DNA of 64,000 bases, from contig NZ_CP015247.1 of assembly GCF_001891125.1 (NCBI RefSeq), forward strand, positions 1,134,501-1,198,500, read 5' to 3'. A program made the position numbers and the translations under genes. The notes beneath the pieces are model-generated. The model was not told the origin of the DNA, ran no database searches, and saw only the letters and a program-made list of their open reading frames with translations. Of this stretch, positions 8,613-18,706 are shown one piece after another. The DNA comes from Leuconostoc suionicum (GTDB lineage Bacteria > Bacillota > Bacilli > Lactobacillales > Lactobacillaceae). Positions within the stretch are counted from its first letter, which is position 1; every line of letters starts with the position of its first letter.

Positions 8613-9767
8613 TTTATATCGTCTTTCACCATTCTGCCAACCTAAAAACTGAAAATGATCTGCATCAGGATGATCAGATGAAACGTTCTCATGTGAATCA
8701 AGAAGCTGTGAATTAAATATTTGTTCATATTGATCTACAGATACTTTTTTCCGATCAGCTAACTCTTTTTTTGTTTCATTTGCTGGTACATACTTAAAGA
8801 AGTTTTCTTGTAACGTTATAGAATACAACTCGGCTTCAGCCCCTGAACCATAGCTAAATATGGCCAACTGCTCTCCTGCAACTAAATCTTGTGCGTAACT
8901 CAATAATGACAACAAGCTTAAATACACAGAGCCAGTGTACAAATTTCCTACCTGTCGACTAAACTTTTGACTTGCCTTTAGATTTTTTAATAAACGTCCT
9001 TGCGGTATCTCATCAGCTTCATCTATAATTTGATCAAAAGCTTTTTTACCCATTTTGGTATATGGTAGATGAAAAGAAAAACCTGCAAAATCAGCGATTG
9101 TCCGACCGGATTGCTCCTTATATCGTTGCCATAGTGTCAAAAACATTTCTTTATAAATGTCTGTTGATAAATGGCCATCTACTATGGCTTCTGTTCTATC
9201 GATAGGACGCCAAAAATCTGCGACATCTCGGCTCATATAAACTGAATCAGAATTAATTGTTGCAATGCGTGGGCTTTCTGAAACAATCATGGCAACAGCC
9301 CCACCACCTTGGGTCACTTCACCCGGTGTATTTAATCCGTATCTTGCAATATCCGATGCGATAACTAAAACCCTTTTACCAGAATGGTTTGCAACGTAAT
9401 CTCGAGCCTGCATTAATCCGAATGTTCCCGCATAGCAAGCTTGTTTAATTTCAATTGTTCGCGAAAATTCAGACAAATTAAGCAATTTTTGAACATATAA
9501 TGCGCTTGATTTTGAATTATCGATACCAGATTCAGTAGCAAAAATAATCAAATCAATCTGCTGACGATCATCATTGTCAATAATTTTTGCAGCCGCGTTA
9601 GCACCCATTGTTACGACATCTTCATAATTCGGTATCACAGATTGTTTATCTTGGCCAATACCAATAGTATATTTATTCGGATCTACCCCACGTCGCTGAG
9701 CTAATTCTACCAAATCTAATACATATTCAGATGTGTAAAATGATAATTTATCAATTCCAATTGCCAT
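8610..9767 (-). CDS. mvaS: Hydroxymethylglutaryl-CoA synthase
   Basis: A 385-residue thiolase-fold enzyme that joins acetyl-CoA and acetoacetyl-CoA to HMG-CoA, an early step of the mevalonate route to isoprenoids in Gram-positive cocci. Counting from the chosen ATG, the catalytic residues fall where expected for bacterial MvaS: Glu79 (FATESGID), Cys111 (KQACYAG) and a histidine in FSFHLPYTKMG. AGGAGG 7 bases before the ATG fixes the start; the longer upstream reading is not supported. No other mevalonate gene is adjacent. Confidence 0.96.
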   Translation of the reverse strand: MAIGIDKLSFYTSEYVLDLVELAQRRGVDPNKYTIGIGQDKQSVIPNYEDVVTMGANAAAKIIDNDDRQQIDLIIFATESGIDNSKSSALYVQKLLNLSEFSRTIEIKQACYAGTFGLMQARDYVANHSGKRVLVIASDIARYGLNTPGEVTQGGGAVAMIVSESPRIATINSDSVYMSRDVADFWRPIDRTEAIVDGHLSTDIYKEMFLTLWQRYKEQSGRTIADFAGFSFHLPYTKMGKKAFDQIIDEADEIPQGRLLKNLKASQKFSRQVGNLYTGSVYLSLLSLLSYAQDLVAGEQLAIFSYGSGAEAELYSITLQENFFKYVPANETKKELADRKKVSVDQYEQIFNSQLLDSHENVSSDHPDADHFQFLGWQNGERRYK

Positions 9768-9901
9768 TCTCTGACCTCCTGTTTTATTGTGGTTAAATAG
9801 CAAAAAAGAATTAATAAGTTGACGCTCACAATTCACAATATGTTACAGATTATGGTTTTTGTGCCAGCTCATTAATTCAATTTATTATATTACTTATCTA
9901 C

Positions 9902-11524
9902 TTAGTAAAGTTCATTTACTTTATTCTGAATACTATCATTATTAATGAATTCATCATACGTCGTATCAACGCGATCAACAACGCCTTTCGGTGACACTTC
10001 AACAATATGATTTGCTGTAGTTGCTAAGAACTCATGGTCATGCGAGGTCATAATAATTGAACCCTTGAATGCGATTACCGCATCGTTAAGGGACTGAATT
10101 GACTCCAAATCCAAATGATTTGTTGGGTCGTCCATCAATAACACATTAGCCTTGAGCAACATCATCTTCGCCAAAACAATGCGGACTTTTTCGCCACCAG
10201 ATAACACATTAATTTGTTTCAAGGAATCATCACCACGAAATAGCATTTGCCCGAGCATACCACGTAAACTCGTATTATCTTTTTGCTCTTCTTCCGCAAA
10301 ATCACGTAACCAATCCAAAATAGTTACATCTTGATTATCGAAGTTATCATTTAAATCTTTAGCAATATATGATTGTGACGTTGTAACACCCCAAGACACC
10401 GTGCCCTCATCTGGTGCCATCGTACCTGCTATAATTTGCATCAATGTAGTTGTTGCTAAATCGGAACGTGATAAAATAGCGATTTTATCGTTTGGTCGAC
10501 CAATAAAAGAAATATTATCTAATACTTTTTCGCCGTCAATTGTTTTTGAAACGTTTTCAACGCGAACCATATCATTCCCGAGCTCACGATTAATGGGAAA
10601 ATTGATGAATGGGTATTTTCTTGATGAAGGTTTAATATCATCTAAAGTAATCTTATCTAATTGCTTTTTTCGAGCTGTAGCCTGCTTTGATTTTGAAGCA
10701 TTAGCTGAAAACCGAGCTACGAAATCTTGCAACTGCTTAATTTGTTCTTCCTTCTTAGCATTTTGTTGAGAAGCTAAGCGTTGGGCCAATTCAGACGATT
10801 CTCGCCAAAAATCATAGTTTCCAACAAAGGGTGTAATTTTTCCAAAATCAACATCCAAAATATTGGTTGAAACAGCGTTCAAAAAATGACGATCGTGGGA
10901 AACAACAATCACTAAGTTTGGAAAATCAGCAAGAAAGTCTTCTAGCCAATTAATCGTCTGTACATCCAATCCGTTGGTTGGCTCGTCCAAAATCAAAATA
11001 TCTGGATTACCAAACAAAGCTTGCGCAAGCAGAACTTTCACTTTATCATTTTCAGTTAGCTCACCCATCAAGGTATCGTAAACACTATCGCTAATACCCA
11101 GCTTGCTCAATAATTGACCAGCTTCAACTTCAGCATTCCAACCATCTAGCTCTTCAAATTCCGCACCCAAATCAGCAACACGCACGCCATCTTCATCGTT
11201 AAAATCCGGCTTAGCATAGATAGCGTCCATCTCAGTTTTAACTTCGTACAGTCGCTTATGACCTTGGATCACTGTATCTAAAACCGTAAATTTATCAAAT
11301 GCAAAGTGATCCTGCTGCAATGATGACATTCTCTCACTATCACCGATTGAAATGGTTCCTTCAGTTGGTTGTAGTTCTCCTTGCAATAACTTCAAAAAGG
11401 TAGACTTACCGGCACCATTAGCGCCAATAATGCCATAAGTATTACCGGGTGTTAATTTCAAGTTAACATCTTGATAAATTTTAGGCCCTGAAAAACTAAA
11501 ACTCATATCTGAAACTGTAATCAA
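9902..11524 (-). CDS. ykpA: ABC-F family ATPase, YkpA/YbiT-like
   Basis: A 540-residue duplicated ATPase without membrane segments, of the ABC-F group that acts on ribosomes. The first half has Walker A GANGAGKST and Walker B ILILDEPTNGLD. The second half has the signature LSGGEKVR and LLMDDPTNHLDLES, but its Walker A is degenerate (LSRSDLATTTL). A linker rich in Lys/Gln (about 250-300) joins them. The start is taken as a TTG at 11524, 8 bases after GGAGG, giving MITVSDMSFSF, the usual N-terminus of YkpA-type proteins. The role is probably translational; resistance function is not indicated. Confidence 0.9.
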   Translation of the reverse strand: MITVSDMSFSFSGPKIYQDVNLKLTPGNTYGIIGANGAGKSTFLKLLQGELQPTEGTISIGDSERMSSLQQDHFAFDKFTVLDTVIQGHKRLYEVKTEMDAIYAKPDFNDEDGVRVADLGAEFEELDGWNAEVEAGQLLSKLGISDSVYDTLMGELTENDKVKVLLAQALFGNPDILILDEPTNGLDVQTINWLEDFLADFPNLVIVVSHDRHFLNAVSTNILDVDFGKITPFVGNYDFWRESSELAQRLASQQNAKKEEQIKQLQDFVARFSANASKSKQATARKKQLDKITLDDIKPSSRKYPFINFPINRELGNDMVRVENVSKTIDGEKVLDNISFIGRPNDKIAILSRSDLATTTLMQIIAGTMAPDEGTVSWGVTTSQSYIAKDLNDNFDNQDVTILDWLRDFAEEEQKDNTSLRGMLGQMLFRGDDSLKQINVLSGGEKVRIVLAKMMLLKANVLLMDDPTNHLDLESIQSLNDAVIAFKGSIIMTSHDHEFLATTANHIVEVSPKGVVDRVDTTYDEFINNDSIQNKVNELY

Positions 11525-11640
11525 TGTAAAATCCTCCAATTAAGTTATGTTAAATAGTATCCCAGAGTTCATCGTTATCTGTATGCTTTAAGCAATAACT
11601 ATTAAACACAAATGTAAAATATCCTATACCAGTGTAACAG

Positions 11641-11667
11641 AAAAAGTGCGAAATATCGCACTTTTTC
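11641..11667. terminator. Bidirectional terminator
   Basis: AAAAAGTGCGA / TCGCACTTTTT with a four-base loop, directly after the stop of the 145-residue membrane protein gene on the minus strand. Confidence 0.85.
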
Positions 11668-11686
11668 TAGTTATTCATAATACTAA

Positions 11687-12124
11687 TTATACTTTCAAGT
11701 TTCCATCAACAGAAACTTGTCCATCACTCTTTGTCTCACTTTTTAAATCACGGAATCCGTTTTCAACTGGAATTTGATTTTCATCCGGATCATCACGTGT
11801 ATCCCCGAAAAAGGTAAATAAACTTAATACAATGTACATTAGTCCAAAATAAAATCCATACTGATGAGATATCAAATGAAGCAATAATGTTGAAATTCCA
11901 GAGAATACTGCAGGCAAGGCAAGTAAAATGAGAGGTGATAGTCCACGCTTGCGCACACTATACCCAAGATATAAAGTATAAAGACCATTAATGATTAGAT
12001 AAAACCAGATAACCTTATGTAAACCACTCACACTGAGTAACTTACCAATAACTGGTAGTACCAAACCAAGCATAACCGCTGCAAGCCACTGATACCCGTA
12101 GTATTTTTTGAATATCTTCAGCAT
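11687..12124 (-). CDS. Unknown four-helix membrane protein
   Basis: A 145-residue protein with about four hydrophobic helices (roughly 12-32, 38-56, 62-84 and 88-106) and a charged C-terminal tail (RDDPDENQIPVENGFRD). A GGTGGTGAG sequence precedes the ATG. It lies behind rsmE on the same strand, separated by 48 bases, so it may be the last gene of that operon. No family is recognised. Confidence 0.75.
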   Translation of the reverse strand: MLKIFKKYYGYQWLAAVMLGLVLPVIGKLLSVSGLHKVIWFYLIINGLYTLYLGYSVRKRGLSPLILLALPAVFSGISTLLLHLISHQYGFYFGLMYIVLSLFTFFGDTRDDPDENQIPVENGFRDLKSETKSDGQVSVDGNLKV

Positions 12125-12172
12125 TATCTCACCACCTATAGTTATCTCATTTATTTATTATATTATAACGAA

Positions 12173-12910
12173 TTAATTTAGTTCACGCAACACGCTAATC
12201 GCTGACATTGCATAGAGTGGCGCTGTTTCAGCTCTCAATATTCGAGGACCCAATCCAGCTAATTCAAAATTCTGCAATCGTAATTCCTCAATCTCATTTT
12301 CTGTTAGACCACCTTCAGGACCAAATACACAGACTAGTTTTTTTCCAGATGGAACAGCAGAAACAGCAGCTATCAGTGCCGCACTTTCGCCATCACGAGC
12401 TGATTCTTCCCAAGCAACAAGTCCAGTATTTTTAGGCATTTTGATAGTATCTTGCCACATGGAAAAAATAATTTCTGGAACAACCAACCGATGTGCTTGC
12501 TCTGCTGCAGCTTGCGCGATTTTATTAAATCTTTTAATTTTCTTTTCTTGTTGCTTCCGCCAATCAGCAACTGTTCGTTTCATTGAGGTGAAAACGATTG
12601 TTTTGACACCAAGTTCTGTTGCTTTTTGGATAAACCAGTCAGAACGATCATTCTTGAGGGGAGACACGACGAGCGTTACATCTATTGGTAACTCAACATT
12701 TGAATAATATCGATCAACCACTTTGATATTAATAACCTCGGAATCAATTAAAGTAACTTCTCCAAGACAAATTTCCAAATTATTACTAACAAATTCAGCT
12801 TTTGACCCCACTCGAGCTCTCAAAACTTTGCCAAAGTGCTTAAAAATGTCATTTTTAGCTGTTAAGCGAATCGTATCATTAATTGGTTCGTTTAGAAAAT
12901 AGCGTTGCAT
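12173..12910 (-). CDS. rsmE: 16S rRNA (uracil-1498-N3)-methyltransferase
   Basis: A 245-residue SPOUT-class methyltransferase acting on U1498 of 16S rRNA in the 30S subunit. An N-terminal PUA-like domain (about 1-70) is followed by the trefoil-knot domain with VVSPLKNDRSDWFIQKATELG, FGPEGGLTENEIE and the C-terminal LGPRILRAETAPLYAMS, which forms the SAM-binding knot. The ATG overlaps the prmA stop by one base, a common prmA-rsmE coupling in Firmicutes. Confidence 0.95.
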   Translation of the reverse strand: MQRYFLNEPINDTIRLTAKNDIFKHFGKVLRARVGSKAEFVSNNLEICLGEVTLIDSEVINIKVVDRYYSNVELPIDVTLVVSPLKNDRSDWFIQKATELGVKTIVFTSMKRTVADWRKQQEKKIKRFNKIAQAAAEQAHRLVVPEIIFSMWQDTIKMPKNTGLVAWEESARDGESAALIAAVSAVPSGKKLVCVFGPEGGLTENEIEELRLQNFELAGLGPRILRAETAPLYAMSAISVLRELN

Positions 12911-13800
12911 TATTTAGAATCCTTTTTTGCAATGAATGCATGCCAGTCACCCATTGTTGTATGTTGAAAAATTTTATATCCTGCTTGTTGTAGTTGTTGT
13001 TCAATCGACACTGAAATGGCGTCATAGATTCCAGAAACCAAGAAATAGCCACCTGGCTTCAGACGTGACCACGTCTGTGGAATAAGACGTTCAATAACGT
13101 CAGCTAGAATATTAGCAACGATCAAGTCTACAGATTTATCAATAGCAATTGACTCCAGTAAGTCACTAGTTACCACTGTAACATCATTGGCCACTGGGTT
13201 TAACGCTAAATTTTCTTTAGCAACATTCACTGCCATCTCGTCAATGTCTGTTGCTAAAATGTCTGCTACACCTAGTTGTTTTGCAGCTACGGATAGTACT
13301 CCTGAACCCGTACCGACGTCTATCATGCTTTCTCCACCACGAACGACAGTTTCTAGCGCTTGGATCATTAACCGTGTTGTTTCATGAACTCCTGTTCCAA
13401 AAGCTAACTTAGGATCCATAATAATGGGATATTCATCTTCTTGAGCTGCTACAAATTTTTCCCATGAAGGTACGACAGTAATGTGTCTTGTTATGCGGGT
13501 GGCATGATAATATTGCTTCCAGTTGTTTTCCCAATCTGATTGTGCAATGCCATTTAATGTAATAGTTGCAGGTGATGCATCAACCCCAAGCGTCACTAAA
13601 TTATCCAACTGTTCTTTTATCCGACTAACAGTGTTAGGTAAAGATGCATCGTCTTCAAAATAAGCTGTCACTGTTACTGGTGAGATATCATCGACAATCT
13701 GCACACCCTCAGCACCGGTTGACATTAATATATCAGCAATTGGTTCAATGCCATCATTGTTCGTCGCAACGTTGAGTGCTTGCCATTTATTGTTCGTCAT
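12910..13800 (-). CDS. prmA: Ribosomal protein L11 methyltransferase
   Basis: A 296-residue SAM-dependent enzyme trimethylating L11. The N-terminal substrate domain (about 1-130) is followed by a Rossmann methyltransferase with IDVGTGSGVLSVAAKQLG (motif I), ATDIDEMAVNVAKENL (motif II) and VANILADVIERL (motif IV, the NxLA form). It overlaps the upstream oxidoreductase gene by 14 bases and rsmE by one, so the three are coupled. Confidence 0.95.
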   Translation of the reverse strand: MTNNKWQALNVATNNDGIEPIADILMSTGAEGVQIVDDISPVTVTAYFEDDASLPNTVSRIKEQLDNLVTLGVDASPATITLNGIAQSDWENNWKQYYHATRITRHITVVPSWEKFVAAQEDEYPIIMDPKLAFGTGVHETTRLMIQALETVVRGGESMIDVGTGSGVLSVAAKQLGVADILATDIDEMAVNVAKENLALNPVANDVTVVTSDLLESIAIDKSVDLIVANILADVIERLIPQTWSRLKPGGYFLVSGIYDAISVSIEQQLQQAGYKIFQHTTMGDWHAFIAKKDSK

Positions 13801-14857
13801 ACTTCACCACTACTTTTCCCATCATGCGACCCGCTTCAACTTCTTTAGTAGCAGCACGAATATTTTCTACAGATAGCCCGTGATAAGTCTTTGACAGTGT
13901 CGTCTTGATTTTATTCTCATCAAGTAAACGTGCTACCTGATTAAGTGCATTCCCTTGAGACTGCATATTAACACCATAGTTTCCCTTAGCAAACATGAAC
14001 ACCCAGCTAAACTGTGCGCCAATGTTCTTCAAAGGTCCCATATCAATTGGCTTTGTCGTTTCAACAATTGATGCAATTCGTCCAAATGGCTTAATAACGG
14101 CTGTTGCAAGTGGCCAATAATAATCCGTATTTTGTAAAATCGCAATATTGTCAACTTTATCGTGCTGAATCTTTCTCATCTGCTCGTTCAAATCTTGATG
14201 GTAGTCTAAGATATAATCAGCCCCAAGTGACTTAACCCAAGTAACAGACTCGGCGCGAGATGCTGTAGTGATAACTGTCATCCCGATATACTTTGCTAAT
14301 TGAATTAATACGGATCCAACACCACCAGCACCATTCACAATTAAAATTGTGTGCCCCAAGGCACTGTTTTCCTCAAGATCATAACACAATGCTTCATGTA
14401 AGATTTCGTAAGCTGTAATTGATGTTAACGGCATAGCCGCAATTTCTTCATCACTTAATGAGGTGGGGGCATGGCCGACCAACGCTTCATGAACAACTTG
14501 AAGCTCAGCGTTAGAACCGGGTTTCAATTGTGCTCCAGCGTAGTAAACTTTATCACCAACACTGAAATGTTGAACATTTTGACCAACTTCTACAACCACA
14601 CCGACTGCATCAAAACCCAAAATACGAAAAACACCACTATGAGCATAATTGGCTCTCATTTTTGTATCCACCGGATTGACAGAACTGGCCAAAACTTTAA
14701 CTAGTAATTCATCTTTATCCGGTTGTGGTCGGGGAATAACTTTTTCCACAAAAGCATCCGGTTGATCAATTGATAGAGGCCGTTCAAATCCAATGGCACG
14801 CATTTTATGACTTTGACCAAATGGCCAAATATTTTTTATTTTATCTAATAAATTCAT
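13787..14857 (-). CDS. Quinone oxidoreductase-like MDR protein
   Basis: A 356-residue medium-chain dehydrogenase/reductase. After an 18-residue extension it reads MRAIGFERPLS, then SSVNPVDTKMRANYA and GFDAVGVVVEVG, the GroES-like catalytic fold. The NAD(P)-binding region VNGAGGVGSVLIQLAKYIGM follows. The zinc-ligand cysteines of true alcohol dehydrogenases are absent, so a zinc-free reductase of quinones or enones is likely. A start at the internal methionine MRAIGF is an alternative. It is translationally coupled by ATGA to the upstream unknown gene and overlaps prmA. Confidence 0.85.
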   Translation of the reverse strand: MNLLDKIKNIWPFGQSHKMRAIGFERPLSIDQPDAFVEKVIPRPQPDKDELLVKVLASSVNPVDTKMRANYAHSGVFRILGFDAVGVVVEVGQNVQHFSVGDKVYYAGAQLKPGSNAELQVVHEALVGHAPTSLSDEEIAAMPLTSITAYEILHEALCYDLEENSALGHTILIVNGAGGVGSVLIQLAKYIGMTVITTASRAESVTWVKSLGADYILDYHQDLNEQMRKIQHDKVDNIAILQNTDYYWPLATAVIKPFGRIASIVETTKPIDMGPLKNIGAQFSWVFMFAKGNYGVNMQSQGNALNQVARLLDENKIKTTLSKTYHGLSVENIRAATKEVEAGRMMGKVVVKYDEQ

Positions 14858-15654
14858 TCTGATAACCCACTATTTAAAATATTATTCAGCGTTTGTTTTG
14901 ATACTTGATAAACTGGTTTAAAGTTTTCATGAGTATACAACATTGTTATTGTCATATTTCTCGTCGCTGAGGTTGGCATGTCATCATTCAAAACACTTTG
15001 CCAGTTTTCAGCGATCATAGCATACTCAACTAAGCGCAACTGTTCAGCAGATAATTTGCTTGCCTCATTAGATTTTTTTTGTAATTGTTTTTCAACATAA
15101 CTTTGAACTTTTTTCTGGCCGGCAGGCAAATCAATAGGTGTTACTTGATATTGAACCTTTGCGTTATGGTATCGATCATACCTTATTCTTGTGATTTTAT
15201 AGTTACGATCGCGTTGTAAGGTCGTTACATATCGTTGCGATAAATCACTTATGACTGGTTTCTTTTGATACTTATGACCATCAAAAGTAACCGAATTTGC
15301 CACTTTGGCGCTGCTCTTCCACGCTTTGCCAACGCTAGTAGCAATTTCTGTTTGCCACGCTGTATTTGTTAAATGCACAACCTGTTCGGTGCGTTTGTCA
15401 TCAGAATGGCCTGTCAAGCCAAATTGTAACGCAATCGCTGCATCTTTTTGAAGAGTTTTCACACGGGTCTCTTGCGAGATACCATCAAAATTAAAAACAA
15501 CTCTGGCAACTGTCAGAATAACCACTAACAACATAACTACTACTGAACAAACTGTTAAAATCTTAACCTTACGATTTGTTGGTTTTGACTGTTCGGATAA
15601 ATTGCGTGCTAATCTAGAACGCTTTGTGTTAGTTTCCTCGGGCATATTGGGCAT
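14854..15654 (-). CDS. Unknown membrane-anchored protein overlapping lepA
   Basis: A 266-residue protein with a basic cytoplasmic N-terminus, one hydrophobic helix at about 34-56 ([21 protein letters not shown]) and a large predicted extracytoplasmic part. The start is uncertain: the ATG at 15654 has GGAGG only 3 bases away, the ATG at 15645 is 12 bases away. Either start overlaps the lepA 3' end (15629) by 17-26 bases. The downstream gene starts on its ATGA stop. I recognise no domain; its coupling to lepA, prmA and rsmE is the only clue. Confidence 0.75.
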   Translation of the reverse strand: MPNMPEETNTKRSRLARNLSEQSKPTNRKVKILTVCSVVVMLLVVILTVARVVFNFDGISQETRVKTLQKDAAIALQFGLTGHSDDKRTEQVVHLTNTAWQTEIATSVGKAWKSSAKVANSVTFDGHKYQKKPVISDLSQRYVTTLQRDRNYKITRIRYDRYHNAKVQYQVTPIDLPAGQKKVQSYVEKQLQKKSNEASKLSAEQLRLVEYAMIAENWQSVLNDDMPTSATRNMTITMLYTHENFKPVYQVSKQTLNNILNSGLSE

Positions 15655-17491
15655 CGTCCTCCGTTTTAAGCACAGCCATGAAAGCTTCTTGCGGTACCTC
15701 GACTGAACCAACAGATTTCATACGTGCCTTACCCCTTTTCTGCTTGTCGAGCAACTTTGCACGACGATCAGGATCACCTGTATGAATTTTAGCCGTAACA
15801 TCCTTACGATAAGCTTTAATGTTTGTACGAGCTAATATTTTAGCGCCAATAGCTGCTTGCACTGGAATTTCAAAGTTTTGACGTGGAATGATCTCTTTTA
15901 GTTTAGAAGTAATAATCCGTCCTCGTTCTACAGCAAAGTCACGATGAACAATGAAACTCAGGGCATCGACCTTCTCACTATTTAAAAGAATATCTATTTT
16001 GACCAAGTCGGATTGTCTGTAGGATGATAACTCATAGTCAAGTGAAGCGTAACCACGCGTGCTAGATTTTAGTTTATCAAAGAAATTGAAAATAATTTCG
16101 GACAAAGGCATGTAATACTTGACATTGACACGCGTGTTATCCAAATATTCCATTGTGTCAAATTCGCCACGTTTGCGTTGCGCAAGTTCCATAACAGCAC
16201 CAACGTAATCATTAGGCACCATAATTTGGGCATGCACATAAGGCTCCTCAATGTATTTCACTTTGGATGTGTCTGGCATTTCTGATGGGTTTTCAATCTC
16301 AATCGTTTCCTCATCATTAGTTACCACTCGATAAGTAACAGACGGAGCAGTTGTCACCAAGTCCAAATCAAACTCGCGCTCCAGCCGCTCCTGAATGACA
16401 TCCATGTGGAGCAAACCCAAAAAGCCAACTCGATACCCAAAGCCTAGTGCTTGTGAAGTTTCTGGTTCAAACGTTAGCGCAGCGTCATTGAGCTGTAGTT
16501 TTTCCAAAGCTTCCCGTAAATCCGTGTACTTAGCGTTGTCTGAAGGATATAGACCAGAATAAACCATAGGTGTCATCGGTTGATATCCGGATAATGGTTC
16601 ACTGGCTGGATTATTTACTAGGGTAATTGTATCACCAGAATGTGTCGTATGAATGTCCTTAATAGCTGCTGTTAAGTAACCAACATCCCCCGCCATCAAG
16701 TAATCACGCTTCTGAGCATTTGGAGACATCACACCAACTTCCGTGACCTCATATTCCGCACCAGTGTTCATCATACGAACCTTATCACCAGGCTTTACAA
16801 TGCCTTCTCGTACACGCATGTTAACAACCACACCACGATAAGCATCGTAGGCTGAATCAAAAATCAAAGCACGTAGTGGTGCATCGATATCTCCTTGTGG
16901 TGCAGGTAAATCGGTAACAATTTTTTCCAGCAGTTCTGGAATACCAATACCTTGTTTAGCTGACGCTAACACTGCCTCTGAAGCATCAATGCCAATAACA
17001 TCCTCAATTTCCGTACGAACCTTTTCGGCATCTGCCGCCGGTAAATCAATTTTGTTAATTACAGGTAGAATTTCCAAGTCATTATCTAGGGCCAAATAAA
17101 CGTTAGCTAACGTTTGTGCTTCAACGCCTTGAGAAGCATCAACAACAAGTATAGCCCCTTCAGCAGCTGCCAATGCCCGTGACACCTCATAAGAGAAATC
17201 AACGTGCCCTGGTGTGTCAATCAAATGAAAAATGTAGGTCTCTCCATCTTTAGCATCGTAATGAACTTCGACCGCATTTAGTTTAATCGTAATTCCACGT
17301 TCACGTTCTAAATCCATCGTATCCAGTAACTGATTCTGCATGTCACGTTCAGCGACAGTATGTGTCTGTTCCAGGATACGATCAGCGATGGTTGATTTTC
17401 CATGGTCAATGTGTGCAACAATTGAAAAATTACGTATGTGCTTTTGTCGTTCTTTAAGTTCATTCAAATTTAATTCTGTCATAATTGGCAT
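15629..17491 (-). CDS. lepA: Translation elongation factor 4 (LepA)
   Basis: A 620-residue ribosome-associated GTPase. G1 AHIDHGKST, switch [10 protein letters not shown] and G4 NKIDLP are present, followed by EF-G-like domains and the LepA-specific C-terminal region ([28 protein letters not shown]). The length is about 20 residues above the usual 600, mostly at the termini. Two ATGs are possible (17491 and 17482), both with weak ribosome-binding sites; I kept the first. Confidence 0.96.
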   Translation of the reverse strand: MPIMTELNLNELKERQKHIRNFSIVAHIDHGKSTIADRILEQTHTVAERDMQNQLLDTMDLERERGITIKLNAVEVHYDAKDGETYIFHLIDTPGHVDFSYEVSRALAAAEGAILVVDASQGVEAQTLANVYLALDNDLEILPVINKIDLPAADAEKVRTEIEDVIGIDASEAVLASAKQGIGIPELLEKIVTDLPAPQGDIDAPLRALIFDSAYDAYRGVVVNMRVREGIVKPGDKVRMMNTGAEYEVTEVGVMSPNAQKRDYLMAGDVGYLTAAIKDIHTTHSGDTITLVNNPASEPLSGYQPMTPMVYSGLYPSDNAKYTDLREALEKLQLNDAALTFEPETSQALGFGYRVGFLGLLHMDVIQERLEREFDLDLVTTAPSVTYRVVTNDEETIEIENPSEMPDTSKVKYIEEPYVHAQIMVPNDYVGAVMELAQRKRGEFDTMEYLDNTRVNVKYYMPLSEIIFNFFDKLKSSTRGYASLDYELSSYRQSDLVKIDILLNSEKVDALSFIVHRDFAVERGRIITSKLKEIIPRQNFEIPVQAAIGAKILARTNIKAYRKDVTAKIHTGDPDRRAKLLDKQKRGKARMKSVGSVEVPQEAFMAVLKTEDDAQYARGN

Positions 17492-17578
17492 TTTTTTCTT
17501 TCAGTTTTCTATCTATTTAATTTTACCATAAAGCCTCACGTTACTTTTCGAAAATGATACCGCTATTTTAGCAAAATA

Positions 17579-17608
17579 AAAAAGCTAGGCTATTGCCAAG
17601 CTTTTAAC
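17579..17608 (-). terminator. Terminator after the Gfo/Idh-type oxidoreductase
   Basis: On the minus strand AAAAGCTTGGC pairs with GCCTAGCTTTT (one mismatch) and is followed by T residues, immediately past the stop codon at 17611. Confidence 0.78.
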
Positions 17609-17610
17609 TT

Positions 17611-18663
17611 TCATGAAAATTTAACGACGTGTGGTCCTTTTTCTTTCAACCCTGCAGACAGTATCTTCATCACGGTAATCATGTTTTCATCGGAAACAAG
17701 TTTTGGCATACCTTTGACCAATGTGTTATAAACAGAATCATAAACTCTGCCATAATCACCCTGAATACTAGGTATGTATTTATCAATGCGATCACCACTC
17801 TGATTGTAGTATACCAAGTGCCCATAGTTTTGTGGCGTGTCAACGCCAAAACGTGCGTCTCCAGGCATAATACCAGTTTTAAGGTCATTTTCCTGCTCAT
17901 CAACCTCATACTTAATAAATGTGCCTTGTGTTCCACGCAACTGCCATTTTGGATATTGGATTGTTGCTAATTCTGTGGTTTGAATTGTTGCTTTAAAAGC
18001 TTGTGGATAAAAAAGGTTAACCTCAATTTGGTCGTCTACAGGACTGTTCAGTAATCGAGTAGAACGTATGTCGTAGGTTGCTGAATTCGGTGCACCAAAG
18101 AGACTCACAATTTGATCTACCAAGTGAACCCCATGACCGAACAGCGATCCGTCGATTTCATTACCATTCAATTGTCCGTCATTAGGTCGATAATGGTCCA
18201 TATGAACCTCAAGATCAACTAAACGACCGAGGTACCCATTTTGAATAACCCGTTGAACTGTCAAAAAGTCACTATCAAATCGCCTACTTTGAAATGGCAT
18301 CAAAAATAACTTTTTATCATAAGCAATATTGACCAGATCACGAGCCTCAATATCACTAGCAGCCATTGGCTTGTCAACCATAACATTTTTTCCAGCCAGT
18401 AGTAGTCGTTTTGTCACCTGATAATGACTAGCTGAAGGCGTTACAACAACCACTAGATCGATGGTTTCATCTTCAATAATGTCATCAATATCTGTTGAAA
18501 ATACAGTACCAGTAGCTTCTAACTCAGATTGCTCTGCTGGTCTTTTCCCAAGTGTAGGTGTTACTACACGGCTCACGTGAAACTTATCTTGCCGTAACTT
18601 TAAATAAGGTAAATGATAACGATTTGTGCTTTTTCCAAAACCAACATAAGCAATATTCAACAT
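17611..18663 (-). CDS. Gfo/Idh/MocA family oxidoreductase
   Basis: A 350-residue NAD(P)-dependent dehydrogenase, cytoplasmic. The N-terminal Rossmann fold starts at once (AYVGFGKSTNRYHLPYL). The family EKP motif appears as VMVDKPMAAS, followed by FQSRRFDSDFLTVQRV and a substrate domain containing GSLFGHGVHLVDQ with the catalytic-region histidine. The form resembles YdgJ/YhhX-type members of unknown sugar or polyol substrate. It sits between glyS and lepA with its own terminator, and nothing in the context names a substrate. Confidence 0.88.
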   Translation of the reverse strand: MLNIAYVGFGKSTNRYHLPYLKLRQDKFHVSRVVTPTLGKRPAEQSELEATGTVFSTDIDDIIEDETIDLVVVVTPSASHYQVTKRLLLAGKNVMVDKPMAASDIEARDLVNIAYDKKLFLMPFQSRRFDSDFLTVQRVIQNGYLGRLVDLEVHMDHYRPNDGQLNGNEIDGSLFGHGVHLVDQIVSLFGAPNSATYDIRSTRLLNSPVDDQIEVNLFYPQAFKATIQTTELATIQYPKWQLRGTQGTFIKYEVDEQENDLKTGIMPGDARFGVDTPQNYGHLVYYNQSGDRIDKYIPSIQGDYGRVYDSVYNTLVKGMPKLVSDENMITVMKILSAGLKEKGPHVVKFS

Positions 18664-18706
18664 AATGACCTCCTACTTTCTAGTGACGACCTATTATTTA
18701 ATCATT

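Noticed and set aside
10401-10769. Plus-strand frame of 122 codons inside the ABC-F gene
   Set aside because: Antisense shadow of a well-conserved gene; composition follows the codon pattern of the other strand.
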